64,000 nucleotides of DNA. Source: Cocos nucifera. Lineage: Eukaryota; Streptophyta; Magnoliopsida; Arecales; Arecaceae. The first letter of the stretch is position 1, and every line of letters starts with the position of its first letter. Below the pieces are notes generated by a model. The model ran no database searches. It saw only the letters and a program-made list of their open reading frames with translations, and was not told the DNA's origin. Location: positions 124,001-188,000 of the forward strand of contig QRFJ01004200.1 of assembly GCA_006176705.1 (NCBI GenBank), in the 5' to 3' direction. Below are positions 1 through 12,330 of the stretch, piece by piece. A program made the translations under genes and the position numbers.

Positions 1-429
1 CTCAAGTCTAAGGGATATTTATATCTATATCCCATCAGAGCAATTCTCGATAGCAGAATGCTTTAAAGTTGATCACGTTCAATGATGATGTACCCATATA
101 CCTCACTTGTATGTCATTTCAGTATCTCCACACTCCTTGATTAAAAGGATAATCAATCTATATGGCACACAACGACCTATGCTCGATAAACATTGTCATT
201 TTTATTAACAGCATGTCATTTGGTCATGAATAGTTTAAGAATTAATCGATAAATCCTCTCTTTATCGAAGCTAAATAGTCCTAAGTACTTCATCACAATA
301 ATAAAATTCATTAGAAGATATAGACTTTATGCCAAAAATATATTTTATTTAATAATAAATTAATTATAATTATAAGGTAGCACAACCGTCAATAGGCTAA
401 CGATTGACTTTGGATCACATTTTCTAATA
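1..429 (-). repeat. Element C 3' LTR, partial
   Basis: It is homologous to the F LTR at about 61900-62334 and the C 5' LTR at about 18650-19085. The inner boundary is set at 429 by alignment with those copies and by the polypurine tract that follows. The terminal CA has become TA. The rest of the LTR (about 2 kb) lies left of the window. Confidence 0.85.
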
Positions 430-442
430 ACTCTCAGTTGTC
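430..442 (-). other. Element C polypurine tract
   Basis: On the minus strand this is a purine-rich stretch directly between the RNase H stop and the LTR start, in the place where B and E have agtgggagatt. It would prime plus-strand DNA synthesis. It is degraded by substitutions. Confidence 0.6.
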
Positions 443-1085
443 CTAAAGCCACTCGGCATAGTATCTAATACCCATCTTTGATTTTTGGTCATCGAACTCC
501 TTTATTGTTAGAACTTTAGTAAAGAGGTCAGTCGAGTTATCCTTTCTATTGATCTTCTGAAGGTCGATGTCACCTTTATCCACGATCTTCCAAATCAGGT
601 GGTAGTGATGCAGTGTTCTTCGTCCGTTGGTGTGCCTTTGGCTCCTTCGTCTGAGCAATGGCACTAGTGCTGTCCTAGTAAAGCAGGATCAGACCATCAA
701 GGAAGGATGCTACTTTGAGCTCGGTGATGAATTTTCTCAGCCACACAGCTTCCTTCACAGCATCTGATGCTACGATGTACTCTACTTCACAAACAGAGTC
801 TGCCATAGTATGCTGTTTGAAACTCTTCTAGTAGATGACTTTATCATTTAGGATAAAGACATAACCTGACATGCTTCTGCTGTCATCATGGTCTGATTGA
901 AAGTTGGAGTCAGTAAACCCTATAAGTTTCAAATCTGACTCACCATAAACTAACCATTGGTCCTTAGTATTTCTTAAATACTTAAGGATGGTTTTAACCA
1001 CATTCTAGTGGTTTTCTCTTGGATTAAATTGGTATCTACTAACTACTCTTAGTGAGTATGCCATATCTAGTTTCGTACATATCAT
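443..1085 (-). pseudogene. Element C RNase H, broken
   Basis: This is the C-terminal RNase H of copia pol. Readable pieces include FTDSNFQSDHDDS, a DSVCEVEYIVASDA stretch carrying the E-A/V-EY motif, and a C-terminal segment ending KMGIRYYAEWL, which is equivalent to the RNase H end of element I. At least two tryptophan/glutamine-type codons have become stops (near 830 and 640), and the frame changes near 660. It joins RT upstream at about 1085. It would not give an active enzyme. Confidence 0.85.
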
Positions 1086-2060
1086 GGTGTATATGATAGA
1101 TTCCACTACCGAAGTATATGAGACTCTACTCATACGCTCTCTCTCTTCAAGAGTTGCGAACAATCCTTCTTAGAGAGAGAAATTTCATGGTCTATTGGAA
1201 GATAGCCCTTCTTAGAATTCTCCATGCTGAACCTTTTCAACATAGTTTCTATGTATGTGGACTGGGATAACTCAAGCATCCTCTTAGATCTATCCCTATA
1301 AATTTTCATCCCTAGGATATATGATGCTTCACCTAAGTCCTTCATGAAGAACTGAGATGACAATCATACTTTTATTTCTTGCAGTGCGGGGATGTCATTC
1401 TCGATTAAGAGAATGTCATTAACATACAAAACAAGAAATACCACTATCGGACCATTCGTCCACTTGTAGATGCAGGGTTCTTCTCCATTCTTAACAAAGC
1501 AATACATTTTGATCACCTTATCAAAATGCATGTTTCAACTCTGAGATGCTTGCTTCAATCCATAAATGGATCTCTAAAGCTTGTACACTTTAGACTCATC
1601 TGTAGATGTGAACTTCTCAGGTTGTATTATATACACCTCTTCAGTCAGCTCTTCGTTCAGGAAAGCTGTCTTCACATCCATCTATCAGATCTCATAGTCC
1701 AGATGGACAGCTATAGCAAGCATTATCCAAATGGATTTGAGTATTGCCACAGAAGAGAATGTCTCATCATAATCAATACCATAATGTTGATGATACCCCT
1801 TGGCAACTAGATGAGCATTATAGGTCTCCACCTTTTTGTCTACACCCCTCTTCCTTTTGAAGACCCATTTACACCCAATGGATTTAACCCCTTTAGGTGG
1901 GTCAACCAATGTCCATACATTGTTGACCTTCATGGACTCCATCTTGGATTTCATGACCTCAAGCCATTTCTTAGAATCAAGTCTCTACATTGCATCCATG
2001 TAGGTGATCGGATCCTCATTATTCTCATCGAGTTTGATAGGATCACCGTTCTAGACTAAG
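1086..2060 (-). pseudogene. Element C reverse transcriptase, broken
   Basis: A copia RT. The N-terminal part at 1685-1954 contains the VWTLVDPPKGVKSIGCKWVF and LVAKGYHQHYGIDYDETFS motifs. The C-terminal part at 1130-1363 contains MKDLGEASYILGMKIYRDRS. The catalytic YVDD box reads YVND (1415-1426, minus strand), so a catalytic aspartate is lost. Several frameshifts and stops separate the pieces. The closest relative in the window is element F (62901-64000). Confidence 0.88.
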
Positions 2061-3110
2061 AAACCATAGTATTTATCTGATTGATGCGGTACTCTACCGG
2101 ATCGCCTTAATGGTGTAGAGATACTGGGCTCTAGATCTGATTTAATCAAATCTGATTCAGGTTCGGCAATAGATGTCGGCTTCTCTATCTATTGAACTTT
2201 GTCAAGTTCAACCTTAGAGATAGTAGTTCTTTCACCAAGAAACTTCTTTTTCAAGAAAATTATCTTAAGGATGACGAACATCTTTTGTTCATCAGCATGG
2301 TAGAAAATATACCCTTTTGATTTTTTAGGGTATCCTATAAATATGCATTTGTCAGACCTAGGTCCAAGTTTATCTATGATTAACCATTTCACATAAGCCG
2401 GGCACCCCCAGACTCTAAGGTATGAAAGTGCTAGCTTAGCCCTGTCCATATCTCATATGGAGTCTTAGTTATAGACTTACTTGAAATCTTATTTAACAGA
2501 TAAAAAGTTGATTCGAGTGCATATCTCCAGAAGAATATCGACAAGCTGGCAAAACCCATCAAGGATCGAACCATATCTAATAGTGTTTGATTTCTTCTCT
2601 CAGATACACCATTATGTTGTGGTATTTCTGAAGGAGTCCATTGGAAGAGAATCCCATTCTCTCCTAGATATATGAGAAGCTCATCAGAAAGGTATTCCCT
2701 TCCTCGATTAGATCGAAGAGTCTTAATATTCTTTTTAGTTTATTTTTCTACTTCACTTTTGAATTATTTGAATATTTTAAATAACTCTGACTTATGTTTC
2801 ATAAAATAGACATATCCATACCTAGATAGATTATCTATGAAAGTAATGAAGTAGAGATATTAACCTCTGACACTTGTGCTCATTGGTCCATATACATCAG
2901 TATGTACTAGACCTAAGAGCTCAATCATTCTCTCACCTTTTTCAGGAAAAAGATGACTTCGTCATTTTTTTAAGAAGACAAGATTTACAGGTTAGGAGTA
3001 ATTCAAAATCACTGACTTCAAGAATGTTCTCTTAAGTCAATCTGTTTATCCTATTTTTGTTGATGTGACCGAGCCTACAGTGCCATAAGTAGATATCAGA
3101 TACACTATCT
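2061..3110 (-). pseudogene. Element C integrase, broken
   Basis: Integrase remnant. From the N terminus: a pre-integrase segment with WHCRLGHINKNRINRL (about 3090-3030), the core (about 2900-2570), and the C-terminal part LRVWGCPAYVKW...LGPRSDKCIFIGYPKK (2189-2449). The second catalytic aspartate is asparagine (RSN at about 2700, where B has RSD). The following SERRN motif keeps its glutamate. Multiple stops interrupt it. Confidence 0.85.
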
Positions 3111-3612
3111 AATCTAGGATGCTTGCCAGTAGAATAGACTATACTAATAGGTTGTGATAACATGTACACACACCATTGTTCAAATGTTTAGAGAATATAG
3201 TAATATCATTCATAATGACATTACAAAATTTTTTTTATTAAAAATTCATAATTATCTTTGGCCAAAAGACCTACAGAAATAATATTAAAAAAAAAATAGG
3301 ACAAAAATGTCAATCACCAAGAACAATTATATGAGACTCAAATCAAGTTTTAAGATTTCTAATGCTAGAATTGAAATCGATTTTCCATCTCCAATGTTAA
3401 GAAACCTCTCGTATTACTCGAATCTCCTACTGATCTGCAATCTCTGCAATGAATTACTAATATGGTAAGGGCTACCAGTATCCAGTACCCAATCAGTTTT
3501 ATCATAAATAGAGAAATTGCAAGGAGTTATCATATAAATACTTTGCCCAGCAACAACTTACTTCTTTCTTGGCCTGTTAGGGTCCAGTGAGGCAATTTAC
3601 TGAGAATAGTTC
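3111..3612 (-). pseudogene. Element C gag end and protease, broken
   Basis: It carries an aspartic protease remnant with the active-site run WVLDTGSPYHISN (about 3450-3510, minus strand). Upstream is the end of gag, matching the I segment that follows the zinc knuckle (ASLDPNRPRKK-like). The segment stops exactly at 3612, the insertion point of B. The region around 3230-3330 is AT-rich and decayed. Confidence 0.8.
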
Positions 3613-5897
3613 TGAAGGAGAATCCTGATTTTCCGGTCCAAGTTCGTCCAGATCTGATTAGATCAAGAGATATATTTCAAAAATTTTCTCTTGATCTCAA
3701 TCAGATCTTGATAAGTTTCAGATTTGATTCTTATTATTTTAATAAATAAAATAAAATAAAGATAAATTAAATCAAATTTAATTTACCTGATTTGGGTAAT
3801 CCTATTACCCTGTAGATGATCCTGATTGCAGTGGAAGGTTCTGGATCTTAGCCACGCAAGCGCCTGGCCTCTACCGGTATCCACTCAGGTTGGATCTAGA
3901 GAACCTCTTCTTCTCTATCACACCTCCAAAAATTAGATCTGGATCTGATCTGGAGGATCTTCAAAACTCTTTTGAAGATCTGCAGTCATCCTTTTGCAGC
4001 AGCGCAGCCTTCTTGCTTTTGATCGCCTTTCCTTGATCTGAATCGCACCAACCTAAGTCCAAAACACCTTTTGGACGTGGAGAGCAAGGGGAGAAGAAGC
4101 TATGGCATGGAGAAGGAGGGGAGAGGCAGCCTTGGGGCATGGGGTTTCTCAATTGCATTCACTTAGAATTAGGGTTGGGCGCAGGGTCTTATTTATAGAC
4201 CTCTTGTGATCCAACTCCTCTTCCTCTCAACCAATCACAACCCTTTGTGAAATCAGATCTAAATCTGATTGGTTGGAATAGAGACCCCTGGATTCCTCCT
4301 TAGAGGGATGCCTAAGACCAGTCAAACTGGATTCTTAGTAGAACTCTGATTGGAATCCAAAAGGGAGGTGGAGTCCTTGTCCAACAAGGACTCCAAGGCG
4401 CCTCCAACTTGGGCTCACGCCACCCTTGGCGTGCGCCCTTCTCCTTGCCAGGTTCTGGCAGGGGGACAGGCCCCCACCAGCTCTCCAATAGGTGCATGAC
4501 ATGTGGTCAAAAGTCAAAGGGTCAATGGTCAACGTTTGACCAGTCAAAGGTAGACTTTTGACCAAAGTCAAAGAACCAAGAAATGGCAGGTGACCAAAAA
4601 TGGTAGGTAATGTCTTACAAATAAGACAACCTATTTTGACTTGGACAGCCTCCAGTCAGACCATATGAAGGCCTCTGATTGAGCACAAACTCCTTTGGCT
4701 CAATCAGGACAACTTATTTGTGATAGTAAAAGAAGAACGTTAGGTTCAATCGAGTGCTAGCACGATTTCCTTGAACCTAATTGAATCTCATTCAGATCAA
4801 TTGAACTAGATCAGTTCAATTGATGATCACCAGATTCAAACCCTTGTTTGTGTGACCCAGTTAGGTTCAGTTCTGTATGGTAATGGGATATGTCATGATC
4901 TCTATCATAGACATCATCGAAACTCCTTTCGATGGATCAGAACTCTTCTGATTCGAACAGCTAGAATGATCGATCATCTAAATCATTCTAATTGCTTCCA
5001 AAATCCACCAGTGACACCTAGCAGTATATGGTGGCAACCCATCAGAGCTGAATGCGAACCTCTTGGTGCAGCTACCTGTGTGATTCAGTTCTTCTATCTT
5101 GAGCCCCGATCAGATTAGGGTTAAGGTGAACTCGTCAAACCCTAGTCTCTGTCATATGATGTAATCATTCGATTCGAGTCCAATGTGAAAATCTAAATAG
5201 AAACTCTTTCTATTATTTCACTCTACCATGGCCATGGATTTTTGGACTTGATTCTCATGATCATCATAGGGCTACTCCTCTACCACCGAGGTAGATAGAT
5301 TCCATCTTGATGCAATCCAGTTCCTACAATGAACATGCTATAGCCAACATACACCTCAGGGTTCCATATGGCTAGGAGACCGAGTAATGGTGTAGTCAAA
5401 CTATAACACCCTCAAGGTGAACTGCCGATGCATCTCAGGTCAAAGAACCAGACACACTACTGCAGCATCGAGTCAGTCATTGACGAGAAGGTAGACTTCC
5501 TAATGACTACTCGAGGTTGGTCACGCTCAGTGCCCTCGTTCTCTAACGAGTACCTGTACTCTCGCTCCGGTGTCTCCACACCGTAGACTCAAGACTCATC
5601 TACTAAAGAGAAGCGATCGTACACCAACCTTCCGGATCAATCACCATCCTCGTGATGATCCTATGGTCGGGAGCTGTTTTATGAGTTAATAATGATTATT
5701 CATGTCTTAAATTTTCAACTCTTGAAAATATGAATTATCATTACCATTAACTCAAAGGATGTATCACAGACACTAAATACACATGTGTGATAGAAAATAA
5801 CCCATTTCATTAATTATAGTCAAAATTACAATTTTGCCCCTAGAAGTGTATTACAAGTGTCAGCCAATTCTGGCTTCTAGGGCACATATATCTAACA
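3613..5897 (-). repeat. Element B 3' LTR (2285 bp)
   Basis: Direct repeat of 11745-14040. It contains the same parts as the 5' LTR: TATA (minus strand, 4190-4197), the GAGTCC/GGACTC dyad at 4370-4394 and the W-box cluster at 4505-4572. The part near 3613-3950 differs from the 5' LTR by several percent. The last kilobase differs by only about eight positions. Confidence 0.96.
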
Positions 5898-5911
5898 ATC
5901 TCCCACTTGTC
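5898..5911 (-). other. Element B polypurine tract
   Basis: The minus strand reads gacaagtgggagat directly before the LTR start, right after the RNase H stop. This is the expected plus-strand primer site. Confidence 0.85.
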
Positions 5912-6688
5912 CTAAAGCCAATTGGCTACAAGTCTAAGTCCCATCTTCTCAAGGTGGGCTTCGATCTTCTGCTGGCCCAACGGCTTTGTAAGTGGGTCTG
6001 CCACATTATCTGCGGAGTTGACTCTCTTGACCTCAACGTAACCTTTCTCAAGGTAATCGCGGATGAGATGATATCGCCGCTCAATGTGCTTGGACTTCTG
6101 GTGAGACCTCGGCTCCTTAGCAAGGGCTATGGCGCCATTGTTGTCGCAGTAAAGAGGAATGGCATCTGATGGCATTACTCCAATTTCTGCAGCAAACTTC
6201 TTGTACCAGAATGCTTTCTTTGCAGCCTCTGATGCAGCTATATATTCTGCTTCCATGGTGGAATCTGCTATCACAGTTTGCTTGGAACTCTTCCAGCTGA
6301 CAGCTCCACCATTGCACACAAACAGACTTCCAGATGTCGACTTTCGATCATCTATATCGGACATGAAGTCCGAGTCTGTGTATCCCTGAACTTGGAGTTC
6401 TCCATTACCAAAGACCAACATCATATCCTTAGTTCTTCTCAAGTACTTAAGGATACATTTCACAGAAGTCCAGTGTTCTTCACCTGGATTTGACTGATAT
6501 CTGCTTGTGACACTCACAGCATGGGCTATATCAGGTCGTGTACATAGCATGGCATACATGAGGCTCCCTATTGCAGAAGCATAAGGGATCTTGCTCATGC
6601 ATTCTATTTCCTCAGGTGTGCTGGGGCACATCTTCTTGGAAAGATGAATACCATGTCTGAAGGGTATTAATCCCCTCTTAGAGTTTTT
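5912..6688 (-). pseudogene. Element B RNase H (and RT connection), one frameshift from RT
   Basis: A long open stretch of 239 codons (5912-6631) encodes the pol C terminus. It has CTRPDIAHAVSVTSRYQSNP (RT-RNase H connection), then the RNase H motifs YTDSDF, STMEAEYIAAS and YCDNNGAIALA, then SKHIERRYHLIRDY and the end LVANWL. The acidic catalytic residues are present. It is separated from RT by a one-base gain at about 6689-6690: the plus strand has tttttcc where E has tttttc. Apart from that frameshift the domain appears functional. Confidence 0.92.
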
Positions 6689-7562
6689 CCATACTAAACC
6701 TCTTTAGTACTTCCTCTATGTACATCTTCTGTGAAAGTCCTAGCATCCTATTCGGTCTATCCCTATAGACCTTAATTCCTAGAATAAAGGATGCTTCACC
6801 TAGGTCTTTCATGGAGAATTCCTTGGACAACCACATCTTGACTGATGTCAACATGGGAATATCATTTCCAATAAGGAGGATGTCATCCACGTACAATACG
6901 AGGAAGACAACAGCGCTCCCACTGACCCTTTTGAAAACACATGGTTCCTCTTCGTTTTTGATGAAACCAAACTTTTTGATCACATCATTGAAACGAGTGT
7001 TCCAGCTCCGAGATGCTTGCTTAAGTCCATATATGGACCTTTGCAGCTTGCAAACCTTGTGATCAGTATCACTGGATGTGAAACCTAGCGGCTGTTCCAT
7101 ATAGATATCTTCCTCAAGATATCCATTTAGGAATGCCATTTTCACGTCCATTTGCCATATTTCATAATCGAAATAGGCTGCAACAGCAAGCAATGTGCGG
7201 ATGGATTTTAGCATAGCTACCGAGGAAAAGGTATCCTGATAGTCAATGCCTTCGCGTTGACTATAACCTTTTGCCACCAGTCTAGCCTTGAATGTCTCCA
7301 CATTTCCATCTGCACCAATCTTTCTCTTGAAGATCCATTTACACCCAATAGGTACTATACCTTCTGGTGGATCTACCAAGGTCCAGACTTGGTTTGAGTG
7401 CATCGAGTCGATCTCTGACTTCATTGCCTCAAGCCATTTCTCGGAGTCGATATCTGATATCGCCTCGTTGTAGGTTTTGGGATCATCACCATGAGCACCA
7501 TTACCTATGAGGAACATTTCCTCTATATCCTCTGAAATAATACCTAAGTATCTTTCAGGGGG
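6689..7562 (-). pseudogene. Element B reverse transcriptase, readable
   Basis: 279 open codons (6678-7517) encode the copia RT. The N terminus has VWTLVDPPEGIVPIGCKWIF, then ARLVAKGYSQREGIDYQDTF, MDVKMAFLNGYLEEDIYMEQP and SIYGLKQASRSWN. The catalytic box is YVDD (6882-6893). Near the end is MKDLGEASFILGIKVYRDRP. All RT blocks are uninterrupted, and the YVDD aspartates are intact, unlike in C, D and I. The frame differs from the neighbouring domains because of one-base gains near 7563 and 6689. Confidence 0.93.
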
Positions 7563-8214
7563 ACGGGAAAACTCTTTCCGATCTACGAGGTGGAGGAGGT
7601 AGTGTTCTTATTGGCTCAACCTGATTTGGTTCCACTTGGTCCTTAGCTCTTTCCACTTGTGAGACTTTCTCATCAAGCTTAATCTGCTTTCCAATGCCAC
7701 TATCTTGAATAAACTGTTTTTCAAGAAATATGGCATGTCGACTCACAATCACATTGTGGTCTTCTGGAATGTAGAAATAGTATCCTAATGACTCTTTAGG
7801 ATATCCTTATGAATCGAGCTCTGAAGGACCTAAACTCTAACTTGTCCGCTTGTTGTCTTTTGACATAAGCCGGACAACCCCAAATTCTGAGATGACTCAG
7901 ACTTGGTTTCTTACCTGTGCCATATCTCATACGGTGTGGTAGGAACGGTTTTAGAGGGAACCCTATTCAGTAAATAGATTGAAGTTAATAATGAATGTCC
8001 CCAAAGGAAAATCTGGGAGGTCTGTGAAGCTCATCATGGATCGAACCATATCCAATAGAGTCCGATTTCTCCGTTCTGAAACCCCGTTGAGTTGAGGTGT
8101 TCCTGGTGGAGTCCATTGAGAGACTATGCCATTTTTCTTAAGATAGTCTAGGAATTCCCGGCTAAGGTATTCACCTCCTCGATCTGATCGAAGAACCTTA
8201 ATGGATTTTCCAGT
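7563..8214 (-). pseudogene. Element B integrase second half and linker to RT, frameshifted
   Basis: It follows the stop at 8215-8217. It contains the second catalytic aspartate (LRSDRGGEY, about 8170-8195) and the catalytic glutamate (NGVSERRNRT, about 8040-8085), both intact. Then come the integrase C terminus and a proline-rich linker (EPIRTLPPPPRRSERV, about 7570-7620) leading to RT. Compared with E there are one-base gains at 8006-8007, 7916, 7807-7808 and about 7563. The active site itself is undamaged. Confidence 0.88.
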
Positions 8215-8849
8215 TTATTTTTCTACTTCATGTCTGAATTCTTTGAACTTTTCAAAAGCTTCAGACTTATGTCTCATAAGATACACATACCCATACCTAG
8301 ACAGATCATCGGTAAAGGTAATGAAGTAGACAAAATTGCCTCTAGCCGGCACATCAAATGGGCCGCACACATCTGTATGTACTAGGGCAAGGAGATCTGT
8401 GGCCCTCTCCCCATGTCCAACAAAAGGGAGTTTAGTCATTTTGCCTTGAAGACAAGATTCACAAGTTGGATATGACTCAAAAGTCAATGGACTCAATAGC
8501 CCATTTTTCTCCAATTTGTTAATCCTATCTTCTGCTATATGACCTAATCTCAGGTGCCATAGATATCTGTCGTTTGGACTATCCCTAGGTCGTTTGGCAT
8601 TCACGTTTTGCTCGATAGTTAAAATAGGTACATCAATATGCAACTGATAAAGACCATTAACAAGGAAACCATTTGCAATTTTATTTCTTTCATAAAGAAT
8701 GTTACAATGGTCCTTAAAGAAGGTGATCACATAACCTTCTTGTGCTAAGCATGAAACAGAAATCAAATTCCTGCTAGCTGCAGGCACATAATAACAGTCT
8801 TTTAAAACTAAGTCTAAACCAGATGGTAATCGAAGAGGGTATGTTTCCC
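8215..8849 (-). pseudogene. Element B protease end and integrase first half, stop at 8215
   Basis: 190 open codons (8215-8787). They carry YLWHLRLGHIAEDRINKL (pre-integrase zinc-binding domain), CESCLQGKMTKLPF, HTDVCGPFDVPARGNF with the first catalytic aspartate, and TDDLSRYGYVYLMRHKSEAF. The frame ends at TAA 8215-8217, where E has CAA, so this is a C-to-T change inside the integrase core. The upstream junction with the protease is offset by one base near 8847-8849: the plus strand has ccc where E has cc. Confidence 0.9.
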
Positions 8850-9880
8850 ATGGCTACTGCAGCAACTCTTGCTCCATTACCGACGCGTAGGATCATGTCT
8901 CCATCCCTCAGCCTCCTGCTATCCTCAAGACCCTGCATAGAAGTGCACAGATGAGCACTAGAACCAGAGTCAAGCACCCAACTGGATGCAGAAGAAACCG
9001 TAAGGTTAGACTCAATAACGAGCATACCTCCAGAAGGACCTTCCTTCTTGTTCTTTAGGGTGGCCAGGTAAGTAGGGCAGTTTCGCTTCCAATGGCCGTC
9101 GCTGTTGCAATGGAAACACTTTCCTTTGACATCGGCCTTCTTCTTCGGTTCTGCCTTCTTCTTCTTTGATCCTTCCACCTTTTGCTTTTTCACAGACTTC
9201 TTTTTCTTTCCATAAGACTTTCTTTTGGAAGAAGTCCGTTCCATAGCAAGAACTGAGCCTTTAGAACCTTTCATAGAAAGCTCAGCGATAACCAGCATAT
9301 TCATCAACTCGGCCAAGGAATTTTGAAGTTTATGCATGTGGTAATTCATGATGAATTGCCCATATGCATCAGTCAAGGATTGCAGAATTATATCATTCTG
9401 CAGATCCAAGTCCAACTTCACACCGAGCTTCTCAAGCTCTTCCATGTCCTTGATCATTGTCAGACAGTGATCTTGGACTGACTGCCCATCACGCATCTTA
9501 GCCTTAAAAAGTCATTTTGTGACTTGATATTTGGCTGCGCGACTCTGTTCACCAAACATCTCCTGTAGGTGAGCCAACATTTGGCGAGCAGTCCCGATAT
9601 CTTCATGTTGGCGCTGGAGCTCATCAGACATCGAGCCCAACATGTAGTATCTGGCCTTATTGTCTTCGTCAATCCATTTTTCCAGAGACGCTCTCTGTTC
9701 AACAGATGGACGGGCTGGTAATGTGGGAGGGTCCTGGTCCAAAACATGGGTTAACTTCTCAAAATCCAAAATAATTTTGTAGTTCCTGAGCCAATCTTTA
9801 TAATTGGGTCCAGTCAGTCTATGTGTGTCTAGGATACGTGCCAGTGGGTTGGACGCAGACATTTTCCTGTAGAGAGTCAA
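8850..9880 (-). pseudogene. Element B gag and protease, one stop
   Basis: Gag starts with SASNPLARILDTHRLTGPNY about 6 codons after an upstream Met (9880). Met 7 may be the true start because the homology begins there. The capsid region reads to TGA 9512-9514, a stop E also has. The frame then continues through LGVKLDLDLQNDIILQSL, a lysine-rich basic stretch (about 9140-9240) and an intact CX2CX4HX4C zinc knuckle (CFHCNSDGHWKRNC, about 9080-9120). The aspartic protease follows with WVLDSGSSAHLCTS (about 8940-8985). Gag and pol share one frame, as is usual for copia elements. Confidence 0.92.
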
Positions 9881-11728
9881 AGATTCTAGTTAGATATTGT
9901 AATTTTGACTTGACCAATTTATTTAGGAATTTTATTTTTAAACAAATTAGCTCCCACTATTTTCTCGGATCCCTACACTCCCTCTGTAGAGATGCGAAAA
10001 TCTCCACGATTGATGATTTCTAGTGGGTGGTGCGGTCTCACCAACTGACTCATCACCTCACCTAACAGTTATTGGTGATGGGTTAGCCAATGAGTGAACA
10101 ACTCTTGTTCAATGATTCTCTAATCATGGTGCACCCAAACTTGGTCTCTAATTCATGAATCTCACCGTATCCTGGAATATTGATCCACTCCTTAGTTAAG
10201 TCAGACCCACCATTTGCATAGACTGGGTTCCTAATTGAGTCTCTCACCGTATCCGAAATATTGAGCCCAACTCATCCTCCAGCCCATAGCATCCAATGCC
10301 TAATAGACATGGTTGCGTCTTCCCGGTGCAACTGAGCCACTGTATCCAATCGAGAACAATCAACCCCGGGAAAGGGCCCGCACATCTACAATGGTGGAAG
10401 ACCTCAGACTTAATCTTTTCTTAGGGAAGAATTGATTCAGGTCTCATTAAACTAGACTTGGCTTAGTCATAACAATTATGACTAACCTAGTGGCATGGGT
10501 TCAGCTCGGATTATTGACCACCTCAGATCAGAACTGTGTCAACAGATATGGCCAGGTAAGTGAGACCGGTGGAAGGAATATGCCGTTAACTCGTACAAGA
10601 ACGCATTCAGGTCGAGTAGCTTCCAATTAAAAACCAGTCGGTCGTCTATGCCAAACTTACCTTAGACACCAAATTATTGAGTCAGAACCAATTGGGTTAG
10701 CCTACAATCCAGACTCTAACCTCTGAGCCTAATTAGGTCTTGCTTGATCGTGACTCGATCTTGACCCAGACTTAATCCTATTAGGCTGGTCAATTTAAGC
10801 ATTGTTGATCCCATCTAACCAACTCTTGATTCGGTTTGATCAACCGCTTAGACCTAATTGAGCTACCCAAGCCCGAACCCAGTATTATGAATATGTCTTA
10901 GATCTGAAATTCTCAATTTTAGACCTAATTAATATTCCATAAACTTAATTCTTAATTAAGTAGGGTTCATAAACAAAATATGCACAATAAATCCTAGGGT
11001 TTCAGGATCTAGGGATTTTGCAGAAAGTAAGTTTTGGGTTTCTGATTAAGGACGAACACGCAGCACCCCTACACATCATAAGAACACCCCATCGAATGGA
11101 AAGAGAGGGCCTTTAAACCCTTCTTCGTTCTTATGACCGGACGGCCAAGAGGAACGCCTTAATCAGGAACATATAAATACTACAAAACAGTTATAGATCT
11201 ATATCATATATCTCATATACAAATTTAGATCTAATCATGGCATATTTTGCATACATCTCATGTATCATAAATCATGCATATTTTCAGATCTAAATTATCT
11301 CATAATAATCTAAAAAATTAGATTTAAATTGATCTAATCAAAATAAATTCTAATCTAGACAATTATGTAGAACTATTCTACAACTAGTCTAGACATGCAT
11401 CAATCATATCTCATATGATATTCAAAAATTAAATAATTTTTATTTGCTACTTTTTTAGATGTTATTATAACACTTATAATATCAAAAAATAGTAAATAAA
11501 GAAGATCTAAAATATGATTTAATCAGATTAAATCAAAAACATGCAAAACTATTCTATAGAACTATTCTATTCTAGAACTAGTCATGCATATCTTCTAATC
11601 TTAGATCCAAATCATTTAATTTTAATTTTTTCTGATTTTAGATCTGATCACATCTCATGTGACATCTAAAATCACTTTATTTTTAATTAAAATAAATTTA
11701 AAATCAGATCTAAATAATTTTAGAACCA
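9881..11728 (-). other. Element B 5' leader (untranslated), no gene
   Basis: About 1.85 kb between primer site and gag with no long frame. It is collinear with E's leader (53485-55319). One block is shared with C, E, H and I: it includes the donor-like GGTAAGT at 10655-10661 and the stretch around ttaatggcatat further downstream in the leader. Leaders of this length are usual in Angela/BARE elements and would hold packaging and dimerisation signals. Confidence 0.8.
10655..10661 (-). promoter_or_regulatory. Splice-donor-like GGTAAGT in B leader
   Basis: The minus strand reads gtgtctaaGGTAAGTttggc, a match to the plant 5' splice-site consensus, conserved at the same place in five element leaders. 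Function is inferred only. Confidence 0.45.
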
Positions 11729-11743
11729 TGGCTCTGATACCAG
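11729..11743 (-). other. Element B primer binding site (tRNA-iMet)
   Basis: The minus strand reads tggtatcagagcc, the sequence complementary to the 3' end of plant initiator-Met tRNA, directly inside the 5' LTR. It is an exact match to the usual copia primer site. Confidence 0.92.
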
Positions 11744-12330
11744 TTGAAGGGAAATCCTGATTTCCCGGTCCAGGTTCGTTCAGATCTGATCAGATCAAGA
11801 GATATATTTCAAAAATTTTTCTCTTGATCTCAATCAGATCTTGATATGTTTTCAGATCTGATTCTTATTATTTTAATAAATAAAATAAAATAAGATAAAT
11901 TAAATCAAATTTAATTTACCTGATTTGGGTAATCCTATTACCCTGTTAGATGATCCTGTTTGCAGCGGAAGGTTCTGGATCTTAGCCACGCAAGCGCCTG
12001 GCCTCTACCGGTATCCACTCGGGTTGGATCTGGAGATCCTCTTCTTCTCTATCACACCTCCAAAAATCAGATCTGGATCTGATCTGGAGGATCTTCAAAA
12101 CTCTTTTGAAGATCTGCAGTCGTCCTTTTGCAGCAGCGCAGCCTTCTTGCTTTTGATCGCCTTTCTTTGATCTGAATCGCACCAACCAACTAAGTCCAAA
12201 ACTCCTTTTGGACGTGGAGAGCAAGGGGAGAAGAAGCTATGGCATGGAGAAGGAGGGGAGAGGCAGCCTTGGGGCGTGGGGTTTCTAAATGAATTGCATT
12301 CACTTTAGAATCTAGAGTTGGGCGCAGGGT

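Noticed and set aside
4335..4571. Sense-strand frame (78 codons) in B LTR and its copies (12478-12717, 52458-52739)
   Set aside because: It overlaps the W-box and dyad region. The open frame is not consistent between copies.
4852..5118. 88-codon frame as a host gene
   Set aside because: It lies entirely inside B's LTR, antisense, and recurs in every well-preserved LTR of the family. Reported as a recurring antisense frame, not as a gene.
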